From Marsupella aquatica (Eukaryota > Marchantiophyta): 64,000 bases of DNA. The position numbers and the translations under genes are program-made. Below the pieces are notes generated by a model. It worked only from the letters and a program-made list of their open reading frames with translations. It searched no databases and had not been told where the DNA came from. Each line of letters opens with the position of its first letter. Within the stretch, counting starts at the first letter, position 1. Shown piece after piece: positions 35,096-47,699 of the stretch. The stretch is taken from contig OZ316891.1 in assembly GCA_973895155.1 (NCBI GenBank), positions 7,006,001-7,070,000 of the forward strand. Direction: 5' to 3'.

Positions 35096-35330
35096 AATGT
35101 ATAAAACATGTCCAGAATGCCATTTGTGTGGTCATAAGCTAGACGAGGCAAAACACAAGAAGATTGTGTTTGATTTGATAAATGAAAACAAATTTCTGAA
35201 ATACTGTTGTGAGCAATTGGAACAGGAGGTAAAATTACTCAATATATGGCAATTGTCAAGGACACATTTCTTGGAGAAGACACAAACGTTGTTGCTGAGG
35301 AATGTGAGATTCTGCTAACACTTTGAGGCA

Positions 35331-35853
35331 GGGTACCTGCAGATAGACAACCCAGAGCTGAGCAGGTGCCACCTTGCGAGATTTTAGAGCCCACCCAAAT
35401 TTCAGAGGGAGAGGCACCAATGGTTGCAACAGCATTGGAAGTTGAGGCACCAATTGCAGAGGGAGAGACACCAATGGTTGCACCAGCATTGGAAGTTGAG
35501 GTACCGGCTTTACAGGGATTGGCACCAATGCTTGCACCAGAATCACTAGTAGAGGTCCCAGCTGCAAAGGAGGACGCACCATTAGATGTACCAGTTTCAC
35601 CTACAATTTTTGTTCTATTTTACACCAAATAAGAGACAAAGAGTTGGCCCAAGTCACACTCAATCACCACCAAAGAAAAGAACATGAATATGTTGACCAG
35701 AGTAATCCAATACCACCCAGGAAGGAAGATGTGAAATCCCAGACTCCATCACACGAGATTTTGAATGCCTGTCCAGATGAGGAGGATGAGGATGAGGACA
35801 AACTCGAGGAGGAGTGCTTTGAATTAGGGTTCGAAGGAGATAATGATCACTGA
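35331..35853 (+). pseudogene. repetitive acidic/proline-rich coding remnant
   Basis: The frame at 35366-35632 contains a repeated peptide of the form APMVA-ALEVE-PI/AEGE. A following frame at 35644-35853 ends in an acidic stretch (DEEDEDEDKLEEE). They could be the downstream part of the degenerate gene at 33.9-35.1 kb. No domain is recognisable. Confidence 0.3.
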
Positions 35854-35899
35854 ATGCTATTGATGGATCAAGACTGGCAAGAGGAGGCAATTCAGTGTG

Positions 35900-38870
35900 G
35901 AAAGGTAAGTGCTTCTAATCGAGACCTTTCTTTCAAGTTTGAGTCCAAGGAGTGTCATAACTGTTCCTTGATATGACCAAAGAGCAGAAACTTCTGACCA
36001 TTATTGTTTGATTTCTCAGGAGGATATTGAAGGAAGTAATTTAACAGCAATGATGAACCCCCCATCTGGTGCAATGTCGGTAACTCTCTATCCCCACCAA
36101 CACTTTCTTGCTTAGTTCCCAAAAAACTCCAAGCTAATCAATGGCATTGATCTACTGTTTTTCTTGAAAAAGATGCCCAGGTGGACGAGCTCATGGACCT
36201 TACATCTTTGTGGACCATGACACACCTTACATGGTTACTTGTTGACACTTTTTTCTGCTTCCCAACACACCACTGATCTACCGTGGTCCAATTTTCCTGA
36301 AAAAGATGCCCGGATGGACGAGCTCTTGCACCTTACGTTTTAGTCGACCATTACAAATCTTACATGCTCACTAGCTCAAGAAAAAGTTGTCAGGATGGAT
36401 GAGCTTATGAACCTTACATCTTAGTGCACCATGGCACACCTTACATGCTTACTATCTGAGTAACTCTTTTCTTGCTTCCAAACAATTTCTCCGTGCCTAT
36501 CTCTCCCTCCAACTCCTCAGTGCAACCAAATTGGCTGTTGTTGAGCTTGTTATGTTGAGCTTGTTAAAAGCTACTTGGAAAGATCTTTCCAGCAGGGTAT
36601 TGTAGTCAACTTTCATTAAGAATTGAGGGACCTATGAAATTCCAATGATTGCACCTGCACTCATTGGATACTCTTCCCCTCCCGAAAGTTTTTTACTAGC
36701 AAAATTTGACCTTTGATTTCTCCCTGGGTACTCAATCGACATAGCTGTTCTTCTATTTGTTAGATTCAACTTCAAAAGAGCTTTCCAAATGAGACTGGTA
36801 CTGCAGCAATTTTCATTTGAGAGAGTTTAGTCTTCCAACAATGCAGATTTCCCAAACCCAACAAACTGGCAAAACATATAGTTACACCCTTCTGTCTCCA
36901 TCCGTTATTATTTATTTTAAGGAGGCAAACACATTATTATAAGAAGTTAGGGAGCAACAACAACTGGCACCAACACAAGAACTCCAAAGACCATTTGCCA
37001 CATGAAAGACCAGGTGAGATGTCGCGAGTTCAAATCCCTCCTTGCCCACATGCAACCAGCCTCAGAGTTCATTCATGTTGTCCGTTTAATAGAGCCAGCT
37101 GAGGATCGTAGTATTTGCTTTCTTCAGAGGTGTACACAAGAGTTTTTAATTTCTCCAACGAGAGAGTTAGAATGATTCTTTCTACTCTCCTAAACCATGA
37201 GACATCACTTCTATTGAGAGAAATAGGTCGTGTCAAGCACAGCTCGGTAACTCAGTTATGGATCAGGACATAAAATATTGTTATGGCCAGGACAAAAGGA
37301 CTATGGGCTACCAAAGTACGTACCCCATAAGGGTGATACATCCAAAATAATAAAGCCGTAGCACTTTGATTACAGGAGAACTTTGACACGTCGTAATGGC
37401 CCTTCTGCCAGGGATAGACAGGAGCCCACTAGGACAGGTAAGAGCCCAGTAGAACAAGGGCCTCCGTTCGGACACATTCAAAACCTAAGGGCAAGTCTTC
37501 ACAGCTGTCTGATGTGACCATGAAACTCTTTTGGCCTCACAGTTGTTGTTGTGACAATGAAACTCTATTCTGACACCTACTCTAACATGTAAGACAAATG
37601 ATGTAAGATGAAACACCTCTTGAACTGTCTGTAGACTGTAAACTAATTAACTTGTAAGTAGTGGTGTAAATCAGAACTAAATCAGATCGAAGATCAAAAG
37701 AAGATGATTCAACTAGAGCCAAGTAAAGAACAAAGTGCACTCCTGTTCACAAAAAAGAAAAAGAAAACTTTAAAAATTTATTGGACGTTGCTGTACCTAC
37801 ACCTTTAGGATTCCCAAAACTATAAAATATTTGAATTCATCTGATCAATATCTAGTTTAAACTCAAATTATGGGATGTGGTCCATGGAGGTTTCAAAGGC
37901 TAGCCTTGTAGTCCATGGGGGCTTAGGCTTAAAATCGTCGCATTCAACCCTCCTTCAATTGAAAAGAAGCAAGGAAAGAGAAAAAAATTAAAGAACCTTA
38001 TAAACTACACTGCTGTGTAAAGTCTAGTTCCCCCCCCAAAGCTTATTTTTCTGTCCATTCAATGTGGTCCATGGGGGCATAAAATTCTACATTCAACTAA
38101 TCTGAAGCCTGGATGGACCAAGGCTTTGTCCCTGCTCATCCTCGTGGACTGTGTAAAGCAATTGGTGCTTTTACACCCCCCAAACTATCCATATACATCA
38201 TTACTCGTGGTCGCGGATTGTAGTTGAAGACTTTGACTAACTTTGGGAGAAAGTAGTCAAGACATCAAGTCATCTTATTTTAAAATAGCCTCTGTTCAGT
38301 GCAATGTTGTCTAAATGGGTCAAATAAAACCAGTGGTCCTGAGTACTGGCATGACGTCTTTACATCTTTCATGTTCAAGGTTGTCAAGTTACCAAGGAGA
38401 CCGGTTTGGTAGCGTAATTGAAAAGCGACTACAAATGGTAAGAAGACCACTTACAGGTGACAATTTGATCATAAATTTAAGCAATGTTATTTGAGTCAAT
38501 TTAAATATTTTGAGCAAGTCCATCCAAACTTTGCCAATCCATCTGGGCTTTCATAGACAAAGTGGAAGTCCATCGGGGCTTTAGTATCCACATTCTCCAC
38601 TCCTTTCATTAAAAAAGCAAAAAGCCTTCCACACTCCTTTGATTAAAAAAAGGAAAAAGGAAAAACCCACATTCACTTTCAATTGAAAAAAAAGAAAATG
38701 AAAAAAACCCTTCGACACTCCTTCTTGATGGATCCCCAAAGTGATGTTCTTGATGGACCCCCAATATGAAAAGCTTTACTTGATGGACCCCATGAGTGAT
38801 CCATACCTTTGATATACCTTAAATCAAAGGTCCTAAAATCTCATGGGTTCTCGCAGAGGTTCCATTAAGT
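35900..38870. other. noncoding, repeat-rich stretch
   Basis: Between 36.05 and 36.48 kb a segment with 'tgaaaaagatgcc', 'gga(c/t)gagct' and 'accttac' recurs three or four times. It is related to sequence near 33.12-33.2 kb and, more distantly, to the flank of the U6 array. No open frame above 60 residues lies between 35.9 and 38.9 kb on either strand, notable for 3 kb. Confidence 0.6.
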
Positions 38871-38916
38871 AACACTTCTCAATCTAGGGGTCCCTCTAAT
38901 ATCTCTCTAAAAATAA

Positions 38917-39145
38917 ATAAAATTCTACAACTATAATAAGGGATCCCGCCTTTTTCGTCCTTCGTCCCAATACAAAAAAGCTTCTGGGTGAGAAAGATCC
39001 ATAGCGGTTGGATTTGATTAGCTGGTTTTGGTGACCATTGATGAGAGAAATGTACACCCCTAGCACATATTTGTTTCCCGCTGCCCCGGCCAATCCTTAT
39101 GGGCCTGCCCTCCTTGCACAGTGCAAAGGCATAAGGCTCGTAAAA
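38917..39145. mobile_element. dispersed repeat, copy 1
   Basis: From 'tctacaactataataaggga' onwards this segment is collinear with 60713-60966. Shared landmarks include 'gtcccaatacaaaa', 'gaaagatcca', 'caccc(c)t(a/g)g', 'ttgc.c..tgcaa.g' and a closing 'gcata(a/g)ggct'. Both copies give overlapping minus-strand open frames, but these differ and lack a domain. The ends are not inverted repeats, and the family is unidentified. Confidence 0.6.
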
Positions 39146-39458
39146 AATAAAACCCTTAAAAACTACACTACTAATAATGTCCAAAGTCCAGTCCCTCCCT
39201 GAAGTCCTGAAAAAAACATTTTTTCTTTCTGTCCCTCTGTCTTCAGCCTCGCATCTCACTCCGTCATCACCGACTGCGTCGTCATCACTGTCTTGTGAGC
39301 GAAGAGAAGTTCCACGCACACGAACTCCTACATTCTGTCTCCTCAATCGAACAGCACATCACAGTTGTGGGCATCTTCCGAAGTAGCACCGGAGCACATT
39401 GAGTTTCAGATCTATGCGCCTTCGAATCACGAGTCTTTCCCTCTTTCCATTCGACTGA

Positions 39459-39526
39459 GAGGAGACTAGAGGAGAGTAGAGGAGAGGAGAGGAGAAGAGA
39501 AGAGGGAGAACAAAAATCGAGGCAGA
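39459..39526 (+). promoter_or_regulatory. GA-rich leader upstream of the VASt gene
   Basis: A purine-rich tract made of 'gagga' and 'gaga' units ends about 1.05 kb upstream of the VASt start. Long GA tracts are common in plant 5' leaders. The sequence 'gaggcagatg' followed by GTGAGA at 39536 could be the end of a first, mainly untranslated exon with a large leader intron. This is inference. Confidence 0.35.
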
Positions 39527-40580
39527 TGGTGAGATGTCATGATATCACGCAGTTCCTTGTTCATATAGGCTTCTTCATTTTCGTGTCTCCTGTGCTCTTC
39601 TGCGTCTGCTGCTGCTCGCTTTGTGATCGTCAGTAACGGACGGCTCAGTTGGAATTGATTGCCCAGTGCAGTATTGGGTTTGGATGACCTGATCTGTGGA
39701 AGGCTCGGTTACGCTGGTCTCTTGCATTGGCGAGTGTTGTTGTGGGGCGAATTAGGACGATCGATCGATCGATCGCTCACGGTGAACGGTTGGTTTTGAA
39801 GGCTGTTTGATATCATCAGGTTTTTGGCCCTTTCACAATCTGTTCCAACTGTCTTTGTCCAATTCCCTGCCTGCGTGCTGCGTATGGGTAGACTCGTGGT
39901 GCGTTTGATTGTTGGGATTGTTGGGACAGGAACTCATCATCATCTCTTGCTCTCCTCTGATCTGTTTATGTACAGCCTGGTATTTAGGTTGGCGTTTGCT
40001 ACCGTCTGGTCCTTCCTTCTTTGTTTTGCTGAGGTCGCTCTTTCTCCTTTATGAATGTGTGCTTGTACCTTTTGAGGCCCGACTTCACTACGGATAGCTC
40101 TCTTTGTAGTCTAGTGTTCTCTTGAGTTCAGTCCTGTGCTGGTTATTTACTTCACTGTTGACACCGAAAGACGTCGTGGACAATTCTTTGCGCACAGTGC
40201 TGATTGTAGCTTACATGACAAGTTAAGTTTTCAAATTAGCAGATTCTGTCTTGTGGTTTGGCGGACTGTGTTTCGTTAATTGAAGAAAGGGCATGGCCGA
40301 TTCTTGCCGCACTGAAGCTTTTCTGTAAAACAAAACTTGAAAGACAACAGTTGTCTTTTGACCTAATTTGGTGAAAAACTGTTTCGATGAACTGTTGGAG
40401 TTGGGCACAGAGAACGATTTGATCTCGCGAGGTTCAGTTACAGGGCTCCCCTGGGCCTGCTGCAAAGCTGTACAGGTGCTGAAGCTGTCACTTGCTGTTC
40501 GGCCTACGCGGTCAGTTGTAGACGCTGGTGAATGTGCATGAACGTGACGTGAAAGTGGTTCGACAGGCAATGTGAAAAGG

Positions 40581-42556
40581 ATGGTGAGGGAATTGAAGCT
40601 GCAAGGATGGATCGAATGTATGGAACCGCAGGTGCGTTTAGTTTTTCGTCTCACTTGCTGTCCTGCTTTTCTCCTATGGTGGGAGTTACATATATGCTAT
40701 GTTTGCTGGCTCTCTCCTTCTGTCTAGTGTTAGTATGATGAGAATTAAACCGTCGTCCAGAACACCCAGAAAAGTTCGAGAGTCGTGGCAGAGTTGGTTT
40801 AGGTCAAATTATTTACAAGTTACCCTGAATGTAGCAAAGTCAGTCGTGAGCTTAAGAAGGATTCTTCGAATTGTCAAGGATTCGGAAATGTGAAGGAGTG
40901 GCGGATTGATTACTTCGTTTTGTCGCAGTAGAAGTGATAAACTTGACTGCTGCATAATTTGTTACAGGCCGCGTTTTCATTCTTGTTTGGAGATGAGCGG
41001 TTTGTCAAGAGATATCACAAAGAACAGAATGAAGACCCTTATGCAGAAGTATCAAGCTGGACTGATGACTGCTGCCGCACGGTCAAGTTTGCTGCTCCTC
41101 TCAACGCTCCCAATGTCATTAAGAGAGTTATTGGTAAGTTTTCGCCATGAAATTCAATCCTTCACGTTATCAGTCAGATAGTTTGCACTGTAATCACAGT
41201 ATCGTGGCTCATGTAAAGTCGAAATCTTGACGAATGTTTTTCCCGTGTCTTCTTTTTTTCGTATTCCTGGGCGAAGCATTGCTTCTGAGAAGCCTTGTGC
41301 TGTAAATATTATCGGGGGCTCTGAATTTGGTATGCCCTGGGCGGACTGTCATGTATAGGAGTGGACACACTGAAGGTGACGGAAGTGCAAACCTACACAA
41401 GGGTTGGAAACTCGTTCACTGTGAAATCTGACCCCACGGTTGAACACCCTAAAGGATTCAGTACTCGTGCTGAGATGGTTTTGGATTTGGCGGAAAGTGG
41501 TAAGGGGTGTGCAGTTTACATCACGGCCACTCTGGAATGCAAGACGGCTGTTTGGGGCGTTCAAGGTGACCAGTTTATTGTATTTTCAATCGTGAATCTG
41601 TTGTTGGCCTCTTAATTATGGAGCATCTAGGGTGACATAGGTATTTTTATTTTATGTCTCCATTTGTAACTGGTTGGATGTTGAAGCCAGAAGTCCCCTA
41701 ACGAAGTGTGTCCGTTTGTACATTTGACATGTACGCCTTAAAATCAGGATCTGGTTATTGTTAATATTTTCTGATCTTGATGCGTTCTCTGGGGTAATTT
41801 GTGCGTCGTAAATGTTTCAGTAAGACCATTTTTTCTCAGAGAATTGAAAGTTGCTGAAAGTATGACTGTACTTATCTGTTTAATGTGTCAATATGGATTT
41901 CCTCGTTAGTAACATATGACACAGGGTTAACGTCAGTTGAGATTGGTCACATGCAATATCTGACACTCATGTCAATGAAAGAGGTTATAATTTCTGAAGA
42001 CTTATAGGTGTACGCTTTGATGGCCTTTCATACAGGTACGATTGAGAGCTTTATGGAAAGCAAAGCCAGGAAATCATTTATGGGATGGCTCAAGTTGGCT
42101 CGTCAGTACTGCAATGAGCAATTGAGTTTGGCCACGGGCCTACCTTACAATGGAAACGAGGAAGAAGACTCACCTGAAGCAGATACATCTGATGATGAGT
42201 TCTTCGATTTCGGTGAAGATGATGAGAGAGCGTTGTCCTTGAGTGGAGAAAGTCGTACGTTAGGGGACATATACAGCCAAGAAGGTGCAGATGGTCTTCA
42301 AAATTGGTTAAGGCACTCTGTCTCGAGGCAATTGAATAGCATTCACGTCACAAGTGATGCGTCAAGGTCTCACATAGAAGAGCTAAATAGGAAGTTGCAG
42401 AAGATGGAGGATGATATTTTAATGGTTCGGCAAGACTTGCATGACGGTTTTTATGTGCCCTACAGCGTCTTTTGGGGACTCCTGGGAATGGGTTTAGCGA
42501 CAGGAGTATTGTTTGGAGCTGGGCATATCTATTGGAGATCACAAAGAAGCAATTAA
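40581..42556 (+). CDS. VASt-domain membrane protein
   Basis: Exons 40581-40631, 40968-41133, 41359-41565 and 42036-42556 encode 314 residues; all junctions are GT-AG and keep frame. Residues 18-165 form a VASt domain, a StAR-like lipid-binding fold: FLFGDERFVKRYHKEQNE, VKFAAPLNAP, VTEVQTYTRVGNSFTVKSDP, GCAVYITATLECKTAVWG, then GTIESFMESKARKSFMGWL. An acidic linker (EEEDSPEADTSDDEFFDFGEDDE), a predicted coiled coil (HIEELNRKLQKMEDDILMV) and one C-terminal membrane segment (YSVFWGLLGMGLATGVLFGAGHIYW) follow. In VAD1-like proteins a GRAM domain precedes VASt; yeast and animal relatives move sterols at contact sites. No GRAM domain is seen in this window's upstream DNA. The Met at 40581 is tentative; an earlier exon is possible. 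Confidence 0.82.
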
Positions 42557-42983
42557 AGGGGGGGTGGGGAAGGCATCCAATTTTGGTAGATTACAAATTA
42601 TCGTTCCTTTCGTTAATACGGTGCAGCAGAATAGACTCCGAGTTCATAATTGAACTGTATACAAAATCATTGGTGTACATATCTTGGCCTGTTATAATCT
42701 AGAAGAGGGGTTATTTTTTAACCAACTGCGATTTGTAAACGTGTGCAGTTCAGCTCGTGTACAGCCGAGTTTTGTTCATAACAATTTACAAGAAAACCAT
42801 TCCCCGACTGAACCGAGCAGAATTCTCGTGCAGCTTCATTTCTGTTTCTACAGTCCAGTTCTCTTTGCTCAGTATACGACTCTTTGATGGACACACAGCT
42901 ACTAGCACTTTCGTATCTCTTTATATAGTAGTAGACGGTACTCAAATCATTAGATATAAAAGTCATTCAACGGGCCTGAGTCC

Positions 42984-43075
42984 ACGGTCAGCCTGGTGGC
43001 TCAGTTGGCATCACATGGTGGCGCTAGCTATAGGTGTTTGACTTCAGCACTTTTGTCCAAGAATTCGATTGTTCG
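42984..43075 (+). other. isolated tRNA A-box-like sequence
   Basis: The sequence 'tggctcagttggc' at about 42991 is a perfect match to a tRNA A box. A weak B-box-like 'aattcgattgttc' lies about 70 bases later, but there is no cloverleaf. It could be a trace of a tRNA-derived SINE. Confidence 0.25.
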
Positions 43076-43739
43076 GGAGGGTTTCGGTGGAGCAAAACAT
43101 GGGAGTGGTCTCAATAATGTCTGAAATTTTTCCCTTCCCGGTTATGCATCATCGCTTCCTTTTTCAAGTGCCCCCAGCATACATCTGGCTTTCAATGAGT
43201 GAGACGACACCTGTGCTTTCTGTCAATCCGCCCCCACCAGACACATGGCTTTGATGAACAGACACACCTGTGCGCCCTGTCAATCCTACTAACTCACAAG
43301 GCAGAAATGTGGAGCTCCTATGAAGTCGTCAGATCTATATAGATGGAACCAAATGGAAATAACTACGGTAGTGCTTGGGGACACAGCGCTATGGAATGGT
43401 GCGGTCCATGTTTTCAGGAATGCGCAAAGGCTATGCAAGTGCCAGAAGTATTTTCCCTGAAAATCTGCAGTGCCAATCTAGAATTTACATCCTATTGTGC
43501 AAGGTGTCCATGTTTGCAATTTTTAACTGACAATCTTGACATAGATGTGTGCTCATGAGTTGTCACCTTTGTTACTCTACGCTGGTCCACTTTTTAGAGT
43601 GCGTTGTAAACACCTACCAAAATGATGAAGGGAACAGTCTAGTAAATGAACATTGGCCTCCGCTTATGCTTTGTCAAGAGTGTCTACAGCCATCTGGGAA
43701 AGTAGTCCACCTGCCAAAGGGCAGTAGATTCCATAGCTT

Positions 43740-44540
43740 TCTGCCCTCCAGCCCATAGCCCTCCCTCTGGTCATCCTACTTTTCCTATAGTTCTCTGCCC
43801 TCCCGCCCATAGCCTGATAGCCCTCCTTCTGGTCATTCTACCGTCTACCCGGGTGACTGCCATACCTATAGCCCTCCAAAAAGTCATGCTTTCTAAACAA
43901 GAGGACCCCCCAAAGCAAAAAAAATTCATTCCAGTGTTTGAATTTTATTTGCATTAAATACAGTTGATTATTAATCTAACTTTCATCCCATATCCGTCCT
44001 ACCAACAGGGCCCTCCACCCATAGCCCTCCCACCACAATCCTCTTCCAGCCCATAGCCATCGACCCTCCATCCCATAGCCCCTTCTTCACGTCCTGGTGC
44101 CCTCCACCTGGTTGGCTGCCCTCATAGCCCTCCAAAACGTTATGGCTCCCAAACAACGAGGACCCACCCCGCAAAACAAAACAAAAACTTGGTGTTAAAT
44201 TGTTTATATGCATTACATAAACTTGACTTGCATGTTAGCTTCCAGCCCCTAGCCTTCTTGCCAACAGAGTAAACAGAGTAGCCCTGCCCATAGCCCTCTG
44301 GTCTCCATGGCATAGCTCTCCGGACTTCATCCCATAGCCCTCCAGGCTCAGCCCGTAGCTCTCCCCCTCCCCTCCATCCATAGCTTCGGTCTCCAGCCAA
44401 TAGCTCTCCCCTCCATCCTGTAGCCCTACTGCCCTTATTAGCTTTCCGATCTCCATTCCACAGCCCTCTGCCCTCCATCTCATACCTGTCCACAAGTCTC
44501 CATCCCATAGCTCTCCAGCCTCCATCACATAGTCCTATGT
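43740..44540. repeat. 'catagccctcc' minisatellite region with a larger duplicated unit
   Basis: The motif 'catagccctcc' and variants recur many times from 43755 to 44525. Inside, a larger block of about 115 bases containing 'gaggacccaccc'/'gaggaccccccaa', 'gcaaaacaaaac' and 'ttatatgcatta' occurs at about 43865-43980 and about 44130-44240. Minus-strand open frames here (Gly/Trp/Met-rich) are repetition artefacts. Confidence 0.8.
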
Positions 44541-44549
44541 ATTGGGTAA

Positions 44550-46280
44550 TGACAGTATTGAGTTAGGCAGCAAACAATCCGCCGACGAGAAAACTGTCAC
44601 TAAATCTTGCCCTTTGTTCACAAAACACAACTCCCTGCACTGTACAAATGCTCCACCCTAAACACTTAACTCGGGAACAAGGAAATTATCGACTTATGTC
44701 TCGCAGTGACGACGATGGACGCCGGCACCTTCAGGAGGGGTCTGCCTACCTCCTTAATTCTCCTGGCCGTTTTGGTCTAAGACTAGCATTTTGCTTAAAT
44801 TATTTTGGCAGCAACTACCCGTCGAATCATTTGCGTTTCAACTGATTCTACAAATGATGGCTACTGTAGATCAAGTTTTCAATTGATTGAAGTATTTAAT
44901 GTAGACGTGTACGTGCTTCTCATCCTGCAGATTGCAAAACTTGCAGTTGGACCTTTGGTTGCACGCCCATTCATTGCCCATGTGTAGATCAATGGATTGC
45001 AGAATTGCAGCTCCATTGACCTCCTTAATTTCTCTTTTCGTTCTACCATCACGGCAAGACTGATGTGCACATTGTGCACGGCCTCTTCAATTTCTACATT
45101 ATTATGAAGGGCTTAGACTGTATGAATTTGATGTCACCGCCCAGAGAAATTGCTTCGACTGGGAATTCTGAGTTACGTTTGTAGTGAAGTGGGTGGTTGT
45201 TTATTTTGTTGTGGAACCAGAATCGAGGAAGGGTCGGTTGATCGAGTACTCCGTTGATTTGTCGACCGAAGCTCGGATGGGACTCACGGTATTACGGTAC
45301 TGTAGCTGGAGCTGTAACGTTGTGTCCAATATATATTAGGATACAAAACTTGAATCCTTCGCCTGCACTTGCTTCTGTATACGGTAGAACGCCATTGACT
45401 GAATCAATCGCAAGAAAGCTCCGATTCACAGCTTTAGATCGACTTGCTGAAACCAAATCAGATGTGGGAGCTAGAGTTTCATTCGATAGGACATCCTTAT
45501 TCTAAAACAGCTTAATCGATCAAAGGCAATCTTATTCTGAACCAGACTCTCAATGAGCATCAACCGCGCCTACTCATTGATCCACCTATTGATCGTTCGT
45601 CGCCCATGTCTTCTTGAAGTCGAGACCCACTACTAGCTTGTATGCTTATGAGTCTGCTGTGTGGCTTGTCGGAAGGGTTCTACGTCTTACCGTCGCAGCG
45701 ACTCCTGTCGAGATGCCTTAGGTTCGTTCGTCAATGCAGAATCCTGCTTTTGGGCTTTAAAATGTTAGCTTTCTTTTCATGAGGATTGAGGGAACATCCT
45801 GCGCAGGGACTGGTGGATGATTCAACGTCTCCAAATGCGTTTGTTGGCAGAATTCACGTAAGCGGCAACAAAAGCCAGTCAGAGAGCAAGTAACTATTAT
45901 TAAGGAACTGGAGTGTCGAAATCATCAAATTTCTATCCCAGGCACGGCATTTGTTGGCCAATGGCTGCCCGCGGTTGTGGATTATTGATTCATTGCCGAG
46001 CAGAAATCTGATCCCCCTACTTAATTAGTTGAAGGACCTGAGGGAAGTGGATGGGAGCACCCGATCTGAGCATGATGAATTTTGTCACCATGATAATTAA
46101 GGCTAGGTACTTCCGTTTCTTACGAACCCGACTCTAGGAGTTGTTCCGAAAACTAAGAACCACCGAACAGCCCCAAGACAATCTCGCTAACACCCTGCCA
46201 TTCGAATTTTATTCGAGTACTTGATCCTGAAATTAATGACCACTAAACAGCCCCACCACAATCTCGCTACCACCCTGCCA
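44550..46280. other. intergenic, no recognised gene
   Basis: A few open frames of 60-83 residues have no family resemblance. No RNA gene was recognised. Confidence 0.5.
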
Positions 46281-47010
46281 TACGAAGTTTTTGCAAAGTA
46301 AGACATCAAAGTGTATTCTCTGGTTTACTCCATGGCCATTTTTGCAACCAGACCATCACTTAAAGTGCTGATAGAACTGGATTTTTCTTTCTCTTAAGTT
46401 GACAGTCGCTCGTCACGAAGGACGGTGACGGGGGTCGTGGGTTGAATTGGCATCCTTGGCTCACCTTGCGCAGTCATGATGCAATCCACTGGCACGACAA
46501 TCGAAGTGTGAACAATTCTCACTCACTTCTCGATAAGAAAATTAGTCCAGTCCTCTTTTGCAAAGCTAGACATCAAAGTTAGTTCTCTTGTTTCACTCCA
46601 TCATGATGACCTTTGCAACAAGACCACCATTTAAAGTGCTGACTGGATTTTCTCAATCTTAAATTCACTGTCCCTCCTCACGAACGAACAGGGTAATGGT
46701 TGGCGATCCTTGATCTTCTCCTTGCACACAGTCATGACACACTCTACCGGCACGACAATCGAATCTGTAATAAATTGTCACTCACTTCCACTCACTTCTC
46801 GATAAGAAAATCAGTCCACTCTTTTGCAAAGCTAGACATCAAGCTAGACATCAAACTGAGTTAGTTCTCTGGTTTGACTTCATGATGACCTTTGCAACAA
46901 CACCATCATTTAAAGTGCTGAACAGTCGTTACACACTCGATCTACTGGCACGACAATCGAATGTGTAAACAATTCGCACTCACCTCTCGCCAAGAAAGTT
47001 ACTACACTCG
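46280..47010. repeat. tandem array, about 275-bp unit, about 2.7 copies
   Basis: The landmarks 'caaagctagacatcaaa', 'aag(a/c)ccatcacttaaagtg', 'ctggcacgacaatcgaa' and 'cactcacttctcgataagaa' recur in this order. The '(a/t)ttaaagtgctga' element lies near 46357, 46631 and 46910. No coding sequence is present. Confidence 0.8.
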
Positions 47011-47299
47011 TCTAACTTCAATTATTGTCGCTTCAAACTGTCACACCACAGCTCCTTCTTTTGCCTGCCCGCGGGCAAGGAGGTGGGTGCCCGTTAGCCA
47101 AGATGTCGGAAACGTAACCTGACCACGGTTACTTTCTCGGAGGTGTGGTTTGCAACGGCATTTCAAATGGGTAACGGGATACCCAGACGGGCAGCTCCAA
47201 CCGTATCAAACGACCCGCTACAACTATTCGGTTGCGGGTTGCCGCGGGCATTAAAACGTGCTGATCCAAGGACACGCGTCGTGCCAAAATCTTCGCGCC

Positions 47300-47592
47300 G
47301 TGAGGGCAGCCCAAGCTATTTTCCTCGGAGACCAGAAAAAAACCAACCAAAGTTCCAAACCTTGAGGGCAGCCAAAACATTTCTCCTTCGAGACCAAACG
47401 ACGAGCAAACCATCGGGGCAGCCCAAACTATTTTACTTTTTACACTTGGAGACATAAAAGACAAAAAAACAAAGCCTCAGAGCAGCCCTCACAATTTTCC
47501 TTCGAGACTAGAAAGACAAACAAACAAACCGGACGGGCAACCCAAACCATTTTCCTTCGAGAACAAAAAGAGACACAAACTTGAAGGGCAAC
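47300..47592. repeat. five-copy repeat of about 55-65 bp
   Basis: Units contain 'gggcagcccaaactatttt' (variants), then 'ccttcgagaccaaa' and a short A/C-rich spacer with 'caaacaaac'. They are bounded by GC-rich 'tgcccgcgggca'-type blocks near 47070 and 47610-47670. Open frames on either strand reflect repetition only. Confidence 0.75.
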
Positions 47593-47699
47593 GGGTACCT
47601 GGTAGCGGGGCAGGTATCGCCTACGAGTAGGAAAACCCCATCGACTGCCCGTCGCATGGACTGCCTGCCCGGTCTTAACCCACACACCTCTCAAACCAT

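Noticed and set aside
37015-37070. Possible tRNA: 'gagttcaaatccc' resembles a B box
   Set aside because: No A box at the right distance and no acceptor stem or cloverleaf could be drawn.
43983-44528. Minus-strand Gly/Trp/Met-rich frames of 76-122 residues
   Set aside because: They arise from the 'catagccctcc' minisatellite.
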